Shown in pieces: positions 44,175 to 52,790 of a stretch of 64,000 nt of DNA; the first letter of the stretch is position 1, and each line of letters opens with the position of its first letter. The DNA is from Massilia sp. erpn (GTDB lineage: Bacteria > Pseudomonadota > Gammaproteobacteria > Burkholderiales > Burkholderiaceae_D), in the NCBI RefSeq assembly GCF_024400215.1, contig NZ_CP053748.1, positions 4,402,001 to 4,466,000 of the forward strand. The letters run 5' to 3'. A program made the translations under genes and the position numbers. The notes beneath the pieces are model-generated. The model saw nothing but the letters and a program-made list of their open reading frames with translations, was not told the origin of the DNA and ran no database searches.

Positions 44175-45575
44175 ATGAGCCGTTCGAGCACGATGAATGC
44201 GTCGCGCCGCGCTTTTCTGCAAAGGGCATCGGCCCTTTCCGTGGCGGGCGTGGCCGCGCCCTGGGCGCTGAACCTGGCCGCGCTGGCCGAGGCTTCGGCC
44301 GCCACCGCCAGCGATTACAAGGCCATTGTCTGCGTCTTCCTGTATGGCGGCAACGACTACGCCAATACCGTGGTGCCCTACGACACCAGCAGCTATAACG
44401 CCTACTACAATCTGCGCCCCAAGCTGGCGCTGGCGCGCGATGGCCTGGCCGCCACCTTGCTGAATCCCGCCAGCGCTCCGGCCGATTCCAGCGGCGTGCT
44501 GCGCCAATATGCGCTGGCGCCCCAGCTTTCGCCGCTGCTGCCGCTGTTCGACGCGGGCAAGATGGGCGTGCTGCTGAATGTCGGGCCGCTGGTCCAGCCC
44601 ACCACCAAGCAGCAGTATCTGGCCAAGTCGGTGCCGCTGCCGCCCAAGCTGTTTTCGCACAACGACCAGCAATCGATCTGGCAATCCTCCGCGCCGGAAG
44701 GGGCGGTTTCGGGCTGGGGCGGACGCATCGGCGACCTGTTCGAAGCAGGCAATGGCAATGCTACGTTCACCTGCGTCAACGTCTCCGGCAATGCCGTCTA
44801 TCTGGCCGGCCGTTCGGCCGTGCAGTACCAGGTGTCGAGCAGCGGGCCGGTGTCCTTCGATGCGCTGCAAAAGCCGCTATTCGGCTCCACTGCCGCCAGC
44901 AGCGCCTTGCAGACCATGCTCACCCAGCCGCGCGCGCATCTGCTGGAACAGGAATACACCCGCGTCACCAAGCGCTCCATCGACGCCAATGCCACGCTGA
45001 GCACCGCGCTGGCCAGCGCGCCGGCCGTCAATGCCGCCTTCCCAGCGTCGAACAGCCTGGGTGACCAGCTGAAGATGGTGGCGCGCATGATTGCTGCCTC
45101 CGGCTCGGTGGGGGCGAAACGGCAGGTCTTCTTTGTCTCGCTGGGCGGCTTCGATACCCATGATGGCCTGAGCACCGTGCATCCGGGCCTGCTGGGCAGC
45201 GTGGCGAACGCGCTGTCGGCCTTCTATGCGGCGACGGTGGAGCTGGGCGTGGCGGACAAGGTGACGACGTTCACCGCCTCGGACTTCGGCCGTACGCTGA
45301 CGGTGAATACCGATGGTTCGGACCATGGCTGGGGCAGCATGCATTTCGTGCTGGGCGGCGCCGTGAAGGGGCGCAGCTTCTACGGTATGCCGCCGCTGGT
45401 GGCGAACAACGGCGCCGACGATGTGGGACAGGGACGGCTGCTGCCGACGACTTCCGTCGACCAGTATGCGGCAACGCTGGGGAGCTGGCTGGGTGTATCG
45501 GACAGCGCCTTGCTGACGCTGCTGCCCAACCTGGCCAATTACAACGCGTCGGCGCGCAGGCTGGGCTTTTTGTAG
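44175..45575 (+). CDS. Tat-exported DUF1501 family protein
   Basis: 466 residues. The Tat signal is NASRRAFLQRASALSVAGVA. Family motifs: CVFLYGGNDYANTVVPYD, QQSIWQSSAPEGAVSGWGGR, VSLGGFDTHDGLS and TASDFGRTLTVNTDGSDHGW, the last with the sulfatase-like metal-binding look of the alkaline phosphatase superfamily. AAGGAG ribosome site; 9 bases after the DUF1800 gene, so one operon. Confidence 0.92.
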   Translation: MSRSSTMNASRRAFLQRASALSVAGVAAPWALNLAALAEASAATASDYKAIVCVFLYGGNDYANTVVPYDTSSYNAYYNLRPKLALARDGLAATLLNPASAPADSSGVLRQYALAPQLSPLLPLFDAGKMGVLLNVGPLVQPTTKQQYLAKSVPLPPKLFSHNDQQSIWQSSAPEGAVSGWGGRIGDLFEAGNGNATFTCVNVSGNAVYLAGRSAVQYQVSSSGPVSFDALQKPLFGSTAASSALQTMLTQPRAHLLEQEYTRVTKRSIDANATLSTALASAPAVNAAFPASNSLGDQLKMVARMIAASGSVGAKRQVFFVSLGGFDTHDGLSTVHPGLLGSVANALSAFYAATVELGVADKVTTFTASDFGRTLTVNTDGSDHGWGSMHFVLGGAVKGRSFYGMPPLVANNGADDVGQGRLLPTTSVDQYAATLGSWLGVSDSALLTLLPNLANYNASARRLGFL

Positions 45576-45581
45576 GAAGGA

Positions 45582-45591
45582 GGGGGGGGGG
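45582..45591. repeat. Homopolymer run of ten G
   Basis: Ten consecutive G between the convergent ends of the DUF1501 gene and the FlgO-like gene; prone to slippage and to sequencing error. It does not affect either coding frame. Confidence 0.9.
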
Positions 45592-45592
45592 C

Positions 45593-46144
45593 TTAGCGCT
45601 GCAGCAGCATCGAGCGTACGATGCCTTCCTTGGCCAGCACATAGTCATGGCCGGCCAGCACGTAATTGGTGTTGGGCTGCACCACCTTGATATTGACGAA
45701 GACCATATCACTGGTCTCGGCATAGGAACCGACCACAATGGCCTGCGCCTTGTGCGTCAGCGCCACTTCGCCCAGTTCGCGCGTGAGCATCAGCTCGCCC
45801 TGGTTGCGCTTCATATAGATGCTGTTGCGCAGCTTCATTTCCAGCATCTTGCTGCCGCCTTGCGCCATGCGCGTGGAAATCTGTTCCGAAATCAGGCGGC
45901 CCAGGGTCGAAGTCTGCTCCAGCGCATCGATATTCACCACGGTGGCCATGATCACCGGCTTGTCGGCCTGCAGCTTGCCGGCCAGCTGACGCAGCAGCGA
46001 GTCGGCCGCATTGTAGTTGGCGGCGACGAACTGGTTCGACGAGACGGTGTTGTAATTGGCTTCTTCCTTGGGCTGGTTGGCGCAGCCGGACAGCAGCAGT
46101 GGCAGGGCCAGGACGCTGGCGCAAAGGGCTTTAACAGGGCGCAT
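45593..46144 (-). CDS. FlgO-domain lipoprotein
   Basis: 183 residues, lipobox LLSGC (Cys21). The domain (about 40-175) fits FlgO: LAGKLQADKPVIMATVVNID, LGRLISEQISTRMAQGG, ALTHKAQAIVVGSYA. FlgO is an outer membrane flagellar lipoprotein in Vibrio, but no flagellar genes are here, so the role is uncertain. It shares one base with the preceding gene's stop. Confidence 0.82.
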   Translation of the reverse strand: MRPVKALCASVLALPLLLSGCANQPKEEANYNTVSSNQFVAANYNAADSLLRQLAGKLQADKPVIMATVVNIDALEQTSTLGRLISEQISTRMAQGGSKMLEMKLRNSIYMKRNQGELMLTRELGEVALTHKAQAIVVGSYAETSDMVFVNIKVVQPNTNYVLAGHDYVLAKEGIVRSMLLQR

Positions 46145-46809
46145 TAGCGGTCTCCACGCAGTTTGTATTCCTTGATCATGCCGCCGTCATACAGGGCGAC
46201 ATCGGCATCGGCGACATAATAGGCGGAGCTGGTGCGCGCCAGATAGCGGTACTGGTCGCTCACCGAGACCGTCACGATCACTTCGGTTTTGGGCGTGACG
46301 CCCGGCGCGAACTTGGCGCGGAACCACTGATAGGCATCGGCCGCCGCGATGGTGCTGACCAGGCCAACGGTGGGGTCGATATCGCTCAGGGCCCAGATGC
46401 CGGCCGCCAGGGCGGTCGGTTCGCCGCGGTAGGTGTACTGTGGACGGTTGGCGGCAAAACTGACCGCCTGCACTTTCACCTCCACCTTCAGCGCACCGGC
46501 CGGCGTCAGCGAGACGGTATGGCCGGCATTCACCATCGAGGTGATGAGATTGCTGGCCAGGGCTTGCTCGAACTCGGACGCGCCGCTTTTCGGCTCCGTC
46601 ACGTAGAAGGGACGGGGCGAACTCTTTTTCAGCTCGTTCGACAGATTCTTTTGCACATGGCGCGCGATCACATCCCAGTGGGCGGCCGCCTGCAGCTTGG
46701 GCTGTTCGGTATTCGGGAAGTTGGTGGCTACCGGCACCGGGGAATAGGGCATGGCGCAGCCGGCCAATGCGCAGGCGGCCATCAGGGCAGCAGCGGCTTT
46801 CACATCCAT
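46144..46809 (-). CDS. Lipoprotein of unknown function
   Basis: 221 residues, lipobox ALAGC (Cys18). The mature part is mixed alpha/beta with SEFEQALASNLITSMVNAG and TEVIVTVSVSDQYRYLA, reminiscent of lipoproteins encoded with FlgO-like genes. It is directly upstream of, and overlaps, the FlgO-domain gene, so they probably act together at the outer membrane. Confidence 0.75.
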   Translation of the reverse strand: MDVKAAAALMAACALAGCAMPYSPVPVATNFPNTEQPKLQAAAHWDVIARHVQKNLSNELKKSSPRPFYVTEPKSGASEFEQALASNLITSMVNAGHTVSLTPAGALKVEVKVQAVSFAANRPQYTYRGEPTALAAGIWALSDIDPTVGLVSTIAAADAYQWFRAKFAPGVTPKTEVIVTVSVSDQYRYLARTSSAYYVADADVALYDGGMIKEYKLRGDR

Positions 46810-46914
46810 TGTTTCCTCCAGCTCGGTAAGTTCTTCATCCCGGCGAGTGTAACATGAATGTTTCTATTTGGAAATTGTTGCCGCCGGATTTGAGGCCCGG
46901 CGGCGACACTTGGA

Positions 46915-47364
46915 TCAGCGGCGGTTCTGCTTCATGGCCGACTGGATTTCGCGGTTGCTGTCGCGTTCCTTCTCGGTGGCGCGCTTATCGTGCTGTTTCT
47001 TGCCCTTGGCCAAGCCGATCTCGCATTTCACGCGGCCGCCCTTGTAGTGCAGATTGAGCGGCACCAGGGTATAGCCGGCGCGCTCGACCTTGCCGATCAG
47101 CTTGTCAATTTCTTGACGATGCAGCAAGAGTTTACGGGTGCGCACGGCTTCCGGGTGGATATGGGTGGACGCTGTCGGCAGTGCGCTGATGTGCGCGCCG
47201 AACAGGTACAGTTCCTTGTCGCGGATGGTGACGTAGGCTTCCTTGATCTGCACACGCGTATCGCGGATCGCCTTGACTTCCCAGCCTTCGAGCACGAGAC
47301 CCGCTTCATAGCGGTCCTCGATGAAATAGTCGTGAAAGGCTTTACGGTTATCGGCAATGGTCAT
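46915..47364 (-). CDS. smpB: SsrA-binding protein SmpB
   Basis: 149 residues; binds tmRNA and delivers it to stalled ribosomes for trans-translation. OB-fold core: [47 protein letters not shown], and a basic C-terminal tail ([16 protein letters not shown]). Divergent from ratA, a common order. No tmRNA gene is in the window. Confidence 0.96.
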   Translation of the reverse strand: MTIADNRKAFHDYFIEDRYEAGLVLEGWEVKAIRDTRVQIKEAYVTIRDKELYLFGAHISALPTASTHIHPEAVRTRKLLLHRQEIDKLIGKVERAGYTLVPLNLHYKGGRVKCEIGLAKGKKQHDKRATEKERDSNREIQSAMKQNRR

Positions 47365-47448
47365 GAGTGGTAAATATGCGCAGGTCGGTTAAACTACGGT
47401 TTTTCGCGCGGGGCGCGGCAATCCAACATCATAGCAAACGGTTACGCA

Positions 47449-47880
47449 ATGGCAGTAGTTCACAAGTCGGTATTTCTGGGATACAGCGCGGAACAAATGT
47501 TCGAGCTGGTCGCAAAGGTCGAAGATTATCCCAAATTTTTGCCCTGGTGTGGTGGCGTTGAGATTCGTGAGCGCAGCGAAGACAGCGTGGTGGCCAGCGT
47601 TGGCATCCATTACCGCGGCATCCGCCAGCATTTCACGACCGCCAACACCAATACGCGGCCCAGCCTGATCAAGATGAAGCTGGTCGACGGCCCTTTCAAG
47701 ACCCTGGACGGCACCTGGACCTTCAAAGCCCTGCGTGACGACGCCTGCAAGGTCGAACTCGACCTGCATTACGAATTTTCCAGCCGCCTGCTGGAACAGG
47801 TGGTCGGCCCCGTGTTCGGCATGATCGCCAACAGCATGGTCGACTCCTTCTGCAAGCGCGCCGAGACGGTGTATGGCTGA
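47449..47880 (+). CDS. ratA: RatA-type ribosome association toxin/coenzyme Q-binding protein
   Basis: 143 residues of the START-like polyketide cyclase family: VFLGYSAEQMFELVAKVEDYPKFLPWCGG at the start and a hydrophobic pocket; C terminus MIANSMVDSFCKRAE. In E. coli RatA blocks 70S assembly; other members bind ubiquinone (Coq10-like), so the role here is open. The stop overlaps rnfH by 8 bases. (Listed stretch exceeds a motif; key residues are Pro-Lys-Phe-Leu-Pro-Trp-Cys.). Confidence 0.9.
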   Translation: MAVVHKSVFLGYSAEQMFELVAKVEDYPKFLPWCGGVEIRERSEDSVVASVGIHYRGIRQHFTTANTNTRPSLIKMKLVDGPFKTLDGTWTFKALRDDACKVELDLHYEFSSRLLEQVVGPVFGMIANSMVDSFCKRAETVYG

Positions 47881-48157
47881 GAAAATCAAGATCAGTGTCT
47901 GCTATGCCCATCCCCAGTCGGCCCTGCTGCGCGCCCTGGAAGTGGATGAAGGCACCACCATTGGCCAAGCCATTGAAATGAGCGGCGTGCTGCAAGATGC
48001 GCCCGAGATCAACCTCGTCACCATGGCCGTCGGCATCTACGGCAAGAAAAAGACCCTGGACACGGTGCTGCACGCGCGCGACCGCATCGAAATCTACCGC
48101 CCCCTGATCGCCGACCCCAAAGACGCCCGCCGCCGCCGCGCCCGCAAACCCGCCTGA
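47873..48157 (+). CDS. rnfH: RnfH family ubiquitin-like protein
   Basis: 94 residues with a beta-grasp (ubiquitin-like) fold: KISVCYAHPQSALLRALEVD, GTTIGQAIEMSG, RDRIEIYRPLIADPKDARRRR. RnfH proteins are encoded beside ratA across proteobacteria; role unknown. Overlaps the ratA end by 8 bases. Confidence 0.93.
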   Translation: MAEKIKISVCYAHPQSALLRALEVDEGTTIGQAIEMSGVLQDAPEINLVTMAVGIYGKKKTLDTVLHARDRIEIYRPLIADPKDARRRRARKPA

Positions 48158-48182
48158 AGTCGCGCTGCCGAATGGCTGAGCC

Positions 48183-48218
48183 CGTGTCCACCTTGGGGTC
48201 TGACCCCAATCGGACACG
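48183..48218. repeat. Nested palindrome (REP-like) between convergent genes
   Basis: Outer arms CGTGTCC (48183-48189) and GGACACG (48212-48218) enclose TTGGGGTC-T-GACCCCAA (48193-48209). It lies between rnfH and the isomerase gene, which converge. The inner palindrome looks like a dispersed element common in related genomes (from memory). It could fold into a cruciform or act as bidirectional terminator. Confidence 0.65.
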
Positions 48219-48241
48219 AGCTCATCCATCCGGCGGGCGGG

Positions 48242-48886
48242 TCAGCGGCGCTGGGCGAGTGGAGGTTGGGCGAGGAAAGCGGCGAGCTGGGCTTCGTCGA
48301 TGCGCTCGCCGGCGATGCGGCGCAGCAGGGAGTCGATGCGGTCGGCGCCCCAGAAGATTTCCTCCTGGTAGACGAAGCTGGGGACGCCGAAGATGCCGGC
48401 GGCAATGGCCTGCTCCGTGTTGTCGGCCAGCGCCTGCTTGATCGCGGGTGTACCGGTGGCGTCAAGCAGGGCGACACCATTCAGGCCGCAGCGGTCGGCG
48501 ATGCCGGCAATGGCGGCGGCATCGTGCGGGTTCAGGCCGTCTTCCCAGATGGCGGCAAACAGGGCGGTGACGAAACGCTGGCGCTCGCCGTTGTCGCCGA
48601 TGGCGCTCGCCATGCGCAGGGCGGTCAGCGGATTGAAGGGATGGCCGGGCGGCCCCACGAAGCGCAAGCCTTGTGCCTTGGCCTGGCGCATTACATCACG
48701 GAAAGTCAGTTCTTTTTTGGCCGGGATTTCGGCCGGACCTTTCTGGCCGTGTGCATTGAGCATGGCGGCGAACAGAATCGGTTGCATTTCCACGCGCACC
48801 CCAGCCGCTTCGATGCGCGCGATTTGTTTGGTGGCCAGCCAGGCAAACGGGCTGATTGGGTCAAAGTAAAACTTTACTGTCTCCAT
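48242..48886 (-). CDS. 2-hydroxychromene-2-carboxylate isomerase family (DsbA-fold) protein
   Basis: 214 residues, a kappa-class GST/DsbA-like fold: VKFYFDPISPFAWLATKQIA at the start with the active serine region SPFAW, and GIFGVPSFVYQEEIFWGADR near the end (cis-Pro loop). The HCCA isomerase family acts with glutathione on aromatic breakdown products, but many members have other roles. No aromatic degradation genes are adjacent. Confidence 0.88.
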   Translation of the reverse strand: METVKFYFDPISPFAWLATKQIARIEAAGVRVEMQPILFAAMLNAHGQKGPAEIPAKKELTFRDVMRQAKAQGLRFVGPPGHPFNPLTALRMASAIGDNGERQRFVTALFAAIWEDGLNPHDAAAIAGIADRCGLNGVALLDATGTPAIKQALADNTEQAIAAGIFGVPSFVYQEEIFWGADRIDSLLRRIAGERIDEAQLAAFLAQPPLAQRR

Positions 48887-48896
48887 GTAGTCTCCA

Positions 48897-49685
48897 TTAA
48901 AAGTGGTTTTTCCATTCTCTTAGTGCAGCAAAGACTTCCAGCGGGGCGGCGCCGCGCGCCAGCTTGCCTGCGCTGTGCAGCTGGCCGGCGATGGCCGGCT
49001 CGCGGTAGCGCAGGAAGGGATTGGTGGCCTTTTCCAGGCCGATGGTGCTGGGTACGGTGGGGACGCCCTGTTCGCGTTTCCGATTATCGCTGACGACGCG
49101 GTTGCGCAGAGCGGCGTTGTCCGGTTCGGCCGCGCAGGCGAAGCGCAGGTTGGCCAGGGTGTATTCATGGGCGCAGTAGACCAGGGTGGCGTCGGGGAGG
49201 GCGGCCAGCTTGTCGAGCGAGGCGGCCATCTGCGCCGGCGTGCCTTCGAACAGGCGGCCGCAGCCGGCGGCGAACAGGGTGTCGCCGCAGAACAACCAGG
49301 GTTCGGCGCCTTCGCGCACATAGGCGATATGGCCCTTGGTATGGCCCGGCACATCGAGTATGCGCAGGCGCAAGTCCAGGCCCGGCACTGCAATGACATC
49401 GCCATCGCCCAGCGCTTGCGTGACGGCGGCGATGCCGTCATGGCGCGGCCCGAACACCGGCACGCTGCCTTGCTGCAATAGCTGGGATACGCCACCGATG
49501 TGGTCAGCATGGTGGTGGGTGAGTAGAATGGCGGAGAGCGTCAGGCCATGCGCGGCCAGCGCGGCCTGGACCGGCAGCGCGTCGCCCGGATCGACCACGG
49601 CGGCATGCTGGCCGTCATGGATGAGCCAGAGGTAGTTATCATTGAATGCAGGAACAGTCAGAACTTGGAGCGTGGAATTGGTCAT
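48897..49685 (-). CDS. gloB: Hydroxyacylglutathione hydrolase (glyoxalase II)
   Basis: 262 residues from ATG 49685 ([20 protein letters not shown]); the frame extends 9 codons more. Metallo-beta-lactamase motif [10 protein letters not shown] binds two metals; [17 protein letters not shown] and the C-terminal NPFLRYREP region are typical. Hydrolyses S-lactoylglutathione in methylglyoxal detoxification. Divergent from a methyltransferase gene as in E. coli gloB/yafS. Confidence 0.95.
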   Translation of the reverse strand: MTNSTLQVLTVPAFNDNYLWLIHDGQHAAVVDPGDALPVQAALAAHGLTLSAILLTHHHADHIGGVSQLLQQGSVPVFGPRHDGIAAVTQALGDGDVIAVPGLDLRLRILDVPGHTKGHIAYVREGAEPWLFCGDTLFAAGCGRLFEGTPAQMAASLDKLAALPDATLVYCAHEYTLANLRFACAAEPDNAALRNRVVSDNRKREQGVPTVPSTIGLEKATNPFLRYREPAIAGQLHSAGKLARGAAPLEVFAALREWKNHF

Positions 49686-49696
49686 AGGGCAGTGGC

Positions 49697-50473
49697 ATGG
49701 ATAGTGCGACATCCGAAAAATCCATTATAGCGCTGGACGGCTGGCTGCAAACGCCGGCCGGTGCTTATGCGCGCGCCTGGGAGCAGGCCACGCTGGACGC
49801 CTTGACCGCCGATATCTTCGGCTTCAACGCGGTGCAGATCGGCACACCGCAAATCGACGCGCTGGCGGCCAGCCGCATGCCGAATAAATGGCTGGCCGAC
49901 ACGCGCGCGCGGCGCCAGCCCGGCGACGCGCGCCAGGTCGCCGTCACCTTCGACTATGCCGAACTGCCGTTCGCCTCGCAGAGCCTGGACCTGGTGGTGC
50001 TGCCCCATGTGCTGGAATTCGCGGCTGAGCCGCACCAGGTCTTGCGCGAGGTCGAGCGCGTGCTGATTCCCGAGGGCAAGCTGATCATCTGCGGCTTCAA
50101 TCCGGCCAGCCTGTGGGGCATGCGGCGCGTGACCGGACGCCTCACCGGCAGCCATTATCTGCCGCAGGCGGGCGAGTTCATCTCTATGCCCCGCATCAAA
50201 GACTGGTTAAAATTACTGAATATGGAAGTCAGCAATGGCCATTTCGGCTGCTACGCCCCGGCGTGCCGCACCGAGAAATGGCTCAAGCGCTATGCCTTCA
50301 TGGACCATGCCGGCGCCCGCTGGTGGCCCTATCTGGGCGCGGTGTACGCGGTGCAGGCCATCAAGCGCGTCAAAGGCATGCGTCTGATCGGCCCGGCGTG
50401 GAGCAAGAACCGGGCGACGGCCGCCGTGGGCGTGCCGGCCACGAATAAACATAGAGAACGGCAGGATGGATAA
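49697..50473 (+). CDS. SAM-dependent methyltransferase (YafS-like)
   Basis: 258 residues, class I methyltransferase of type 11. The glycine motif is diverged; visible motifs are [20 protein letters not shown] and [14 protein letters not shown]. Substrate unknown. Neighbours match the E. coli gloB-yafS-rnhA-dnaQ order. The stop overlaps rnhA by 8 bases, so they are probably co-transcribed. Confidence 0.88.
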   Translation: MDSATSEKSIIALDGWLQTPAGAYARAWEQATLDALTADIFGFNAVQIGTPQIDALAASRMPNKWLADTRARRQPGDARQVAVTFDYAELPFASQSLDLVVLPHVLEFAAEPHQVLREVERVLIPEGKLIICGFNPASLWGMRRVTGRLTGSHYLPQAGEFISMPRIKDWLKLLNMEVSNGHFGCYAPACRTEKWLKRYAFMDHAGARWWPYLGAVYAVQAIKRVKGMRLIGPAWSKNRATAAVGVPATNKHRERQDG

Positions 50474-50906
50474 AGTAGAAATTTTCACCGACGGCGCATG
50501 CAAGGGCAATCCTGGCATCGGCGGCTGGGGCGCCTGGCTGATCGCCGGCGAGGCCGAAAAGGAGCTCTTCGGCGGTGAGCTGAACACCACCAACAACCGC
50601 ATGGAGCTGATGGCGGTGATCGAATCGCTCAAGGCGCTGAAGCGGCCTTGCGATGTGGTGCTGCACACCGACAGCCAATACGTGCAAAAAGGCATCAGCG
50701 AATGGATCCATGGCTGGAAGGCGCGCGGCTGGAAGACCGCGTCCAAGGAACCGGTCAAGAATGCCGACCTGTGGCAGGCGCTGGATCAGGCCCAAGCCAT
50801 GCACAAGGTGGAGTGGCGCTGGGTACGCGGCCATAACGGCCACCCCGGCAACGAGCGTGCCGACCAGCTGGCCAACCGCGGCGTCGACTTGGTGCGCCGT
50901 AAATAA
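50466..50906 (+). CDS. rnhA: Ribonuclease HI
   Basis: 146 residues; degrades RNA of RNA/DNA hybrids. Catalytic residues are all present: Asp9 ([13 protein letters not shown]), Glu47 (NNRMELMA), Asp69 (LHTDSQYV), His123 and Asp133 ([12 protein letters not shown]). The basic handle region [13 protein letters not shown] is present. Start overlaps the methyltransferase gene by 8 bases. Confidence 0.97.
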   Translation: MDKVEIFTDGACKGNPGIGGWGAWLIAGEAEKELFGGELNTTNNRMELMAVIESLKALKRPCDVVLHTDSQYVQKGISEWIHGWKARGWKTASKEPVKNADLWQALDQAQAMHKVEWRWVRGHNGHPGNERADQLANRGVDLVRRK

Positions 50907-50915
50907 GTCTTTACG

Positions 50916-50940
50916 GCCGGGCTTTGCTATACTGCCCGGC
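50916..50940. repeat. Hairpin between rnhA and dnaQ
   Basis: GCCGGGC (50916-50922) / GCCCGGC (50934-50940) around an 11-base loop holding TATACT. It has no strong T run, so it may slow rather than stop transcription, and the loop sequence could serve as a -10 for dnaQ. Confidence 0.4.
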
Positions 50941-50972
50941 TTGCCTGATTCCTTCTTCTACCGCCCAGATCC

Positions 50973-51674
50973 ATGCGTCAAATCGTCCTCGATACCGAAA
51001 CTACCGGCTTTAACCCGAAACTGGGCAACCGCATCGTCGAGATCGGCTGCGTCGAGCTGCATAACCGCATGCTCACCGGGAACAACCTGCACTTCTACCT
51101 CAATCCCGACCGCGAATCGGAAGAGGGCGCGCTGGCCGTGCACGGCCTGACCACCGAGTTCCTCAGCGATAAGCCGCGCTTCCACGAGGTGGTGGAAGAG
51201 TTCCGCGAATACATCCGCGGCGCCGAGCTGATCATTCACAATGCGCCGTTCGACTTGGCCTTCCTGAACCACGAGTTCAAGATGATGAATCTGCCGCCGT
51301 TCGACGGGCACTATGGCAGCGTCATCGATACCCTGGTGCAGGCTAAGGAAATGCGCCCCGGCAAGCGCAACTCGCTGGACGCGTTGTGCGACCACTTTGG
51401 CATCTCCAACGCCCACCGCAAGCTGCACGGCGCGCTGCTGGATGCGGAATTGCTGGCCGATGTGTACCTGGCGATGACGCGCGGCCAGAACAGTCTGAGC
51501 ATGGACGTTGAAGTCGAGGCCGCCGGCGGTGGCGTGCAGCTGGAACACGTGGCACTGGCCGATGTGCTGGTGCTGTCCGCCAGCGCCGATGAAGTTGCCG
51601 CCCATGAAGACTTGCTCAATGGTCTGGATAAGGCGGTGAAGGGCAGCTGCGTCTGGCGCGCGGCTGCTGCTTGA
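50973..51674 (+). CDS. dnaQ: DNA polymerase III epsilon subunit (3'-5' proofreading exonuclease)
   Basis: 233 residues. Exo I DTETTGFNP with Asp7 and Glu9, Exo II HNAPFDLAFLNHEF, Exo III HGALLDAELLADVYL with the catalytic His and Asp. The C-terminal 45 residues, which bind the alpha subunit, are typical. Shares the rnhA/dnaQ neighbourhood seen in E. coli, although here the genes are in the same direction. Confidence 0.96.
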   Translation: MRQIVLDTETTGFNPKLGNRIVEIGCVELHNRMLTGNNLHFYLNPDRESEEGALAVHGLTTEFLSDKPRFHEVVEEFREYIRGAELIIHNAPFDLAFLNHEFKMMNLPPFDGHYGSVIDTLVQAKEMRPGKRNSLDALCDHFGISNAHRKLHGALLDAELLADVYLAMTRGQNSLSMDVEVEAAGGGVQLEHVALADVLVLSASADEVAAHEDLLNGLDKAVKGSCVWRAAAA

Positions 51675-51706
51675 GTGCTTGTTTGCAATTAGTTTTATTT
51701 GACCCT

Positions 51707-51734
51707 TTTACTTTTTGTGCTCGTCGTCTATAAT
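51707..51734 (+). promoter_or_regulatory. Promoter of tRNA-Val
   Basis: TTTACT (51707-51712), 16-base spacer, perfect TATAAT (51729-51734), with a GC-poor upstream stretch. The tRNA begins 11 bases later. Confidence 0.65.
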
Positions 51735-51745
51735 AGTGCCACTTC

Positions 51746-51820
51746 GGGAGGTTAGCTCAGGGGTAGAGCACTGCATTCACACTGCAGGGGTCGCAAGTTC
51801 GAAACTTGCACTTCCCACCA
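51746..51820 (+). tRNA. tRNA-Val (anticodon CAC)
   Basis: 75 bases with encoded CCA. Acceptor GGGAGGT pairs with ACTTCCC; D arm TAGCTCAGGGGTAGAGCA; anticodon stem CTGCA/TGCAG with loop TTCACAC, so anticodon CAC reads GUG (Val); T arm GCAAGTTCGAAACTTGC. A strong terminator follows immediately. Confidence 0.95.
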
Positions 51821-51830
51821 AGAATTCATT

Positions 51831-51868
51831 AAAAAGCCTGCGATTTTTCGATCGCAGGCTTTTTCATT
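51831..51868 (+). terminator. Rho-independent terminator of tRNA-Val
   Basis: AAAAAGCCTGCGAT (51831-51844) pairs with ATCGCAGGCTTTTT (51851-51864) around a 6-base loop, followed by more pyrimidines. The flanking A and T runs make it work in both directions. Confidence 0.9.
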
Positions 51869-51934
51869 TCTGGGCTGGATTTTTGACAGGTTCTCTGATG
51901 TGAGCCGAGCTGTCACCTTCTGAATAGTTGAAAT

Positions 51935-52741
51935 ATGAACGCCCGCCAATGGATTGCTTTTGGAACCCTTTGTTGTGCCTGGCCAGGATTCGCACTGGCC
52001 ATGTGTTCGCGCCCGATCAAGGTTCCCCTTGCGCGGCATGGGATGACCGTCGTCGTCAAAAACGGCAATGCGGCGGGCGTCGTTCCCGAAATGCTGGAAG
52101 TATTCGGCGACAAATATGGTTGCAAGTTCGGCTTCCCTGTCGTGCCGCGTGCCCGGCTCGAAATGCTGTTTCGTACAGGAGATGCCGATATTGTGGCGAT
52201 AGCGACGCGCTCGCCTGAACGCGACCTGTCCGGCACCTTTGTCCCTGTCTTCAAGTACCGCGCGGTTTTGGTGGGCCTGAAGCCGACAAACACTGTGGCA
52301 CAATCGGTCGACGAGCTGATCGAGCATACGGACTTGCGCATCGGCTTGGTACGCGGCTTTGACTACGGTCCCGCTTACCGACGATTGCTCGAACCGGACA
52401 TGGCTGGGCGGGTGCAGTACGCCAACGACTTGAGCGATCTGATGCGCAGGATTCAGGCCAAAATTGCCGATGTGACGATCCTGCCGTATAGCAGCGCCTA
52501 CAACACCATTGTCGAGGATGCCCGTTTGAGCGGCTTGGACGCCAAACTGTCCATCAGCCCCCTCGAAGACTTGCCTTGGCAGGACGCAGGATTCTATGTG
52601 TCAAAGCGCACCTTGAACCCTGCGGACCAGGCCGTTTTAATCGAGATGCTCGGTAGCGACGAGGTGGGCAAGCATTTCCTGAGGTCTTTGTCGAAGTTGA
52701 TCCCGCCTGCCGTCTTGGGCCTGACGGTGAAGCGAAACTAA
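51935..52741 (+). CDS. Exported substrate-binding-like protein (family 3)
   Basis: 268 residues with a signal peptide (MNARQWIAFGTLCC, cleavage near ALA). Alpha/beta periplasmic binding fold: GNAAGVVPEMLEVFGDKYG, DADIVAIATRSPERD, LRIGLVRGFDYGP, VTILPYSSAYN. Such solitary proteins often lack an ABC transporter and may bind signals. No permease nearby. It directly follows the tRNA terminator. Confidence 0.8.
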   Translation: MNARQWIAFGTLCCAWPGFALAMCSRPIKVPLARHGMTVVVKNGNAAGVVPEMLEVFGDKYGCKFGFPVVPRARLEMLFRTGDADIVAIATRSPERDLSGTFVPVFKYRAVLVGLKPTNTVAQSVDELIEHTDLRIGLVRGFDYGPAYRRLLEPDMAGRVQYANDLSDLMRRIQAKIADVTILPYSSAYNTIVEDARLSGLDAKLSISPLEDLPWQDAGFYVSKRTLNPADQAVLIEMLGSDEVGKHFLRSLSKLIPPAVLGLTVKRN

Positions 52742-52790
52742 GCGCGGTGGATCCGTCCCAGCCAACTCCGGGCGGAGCGCGTGGATGAGG

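Noticed and set aside
51752..52327. A minus-strand open frame through tRNA-Val and the binding-protein gene
   Set aside because: It runs through the tRNA and its terminator and has no protein family support.
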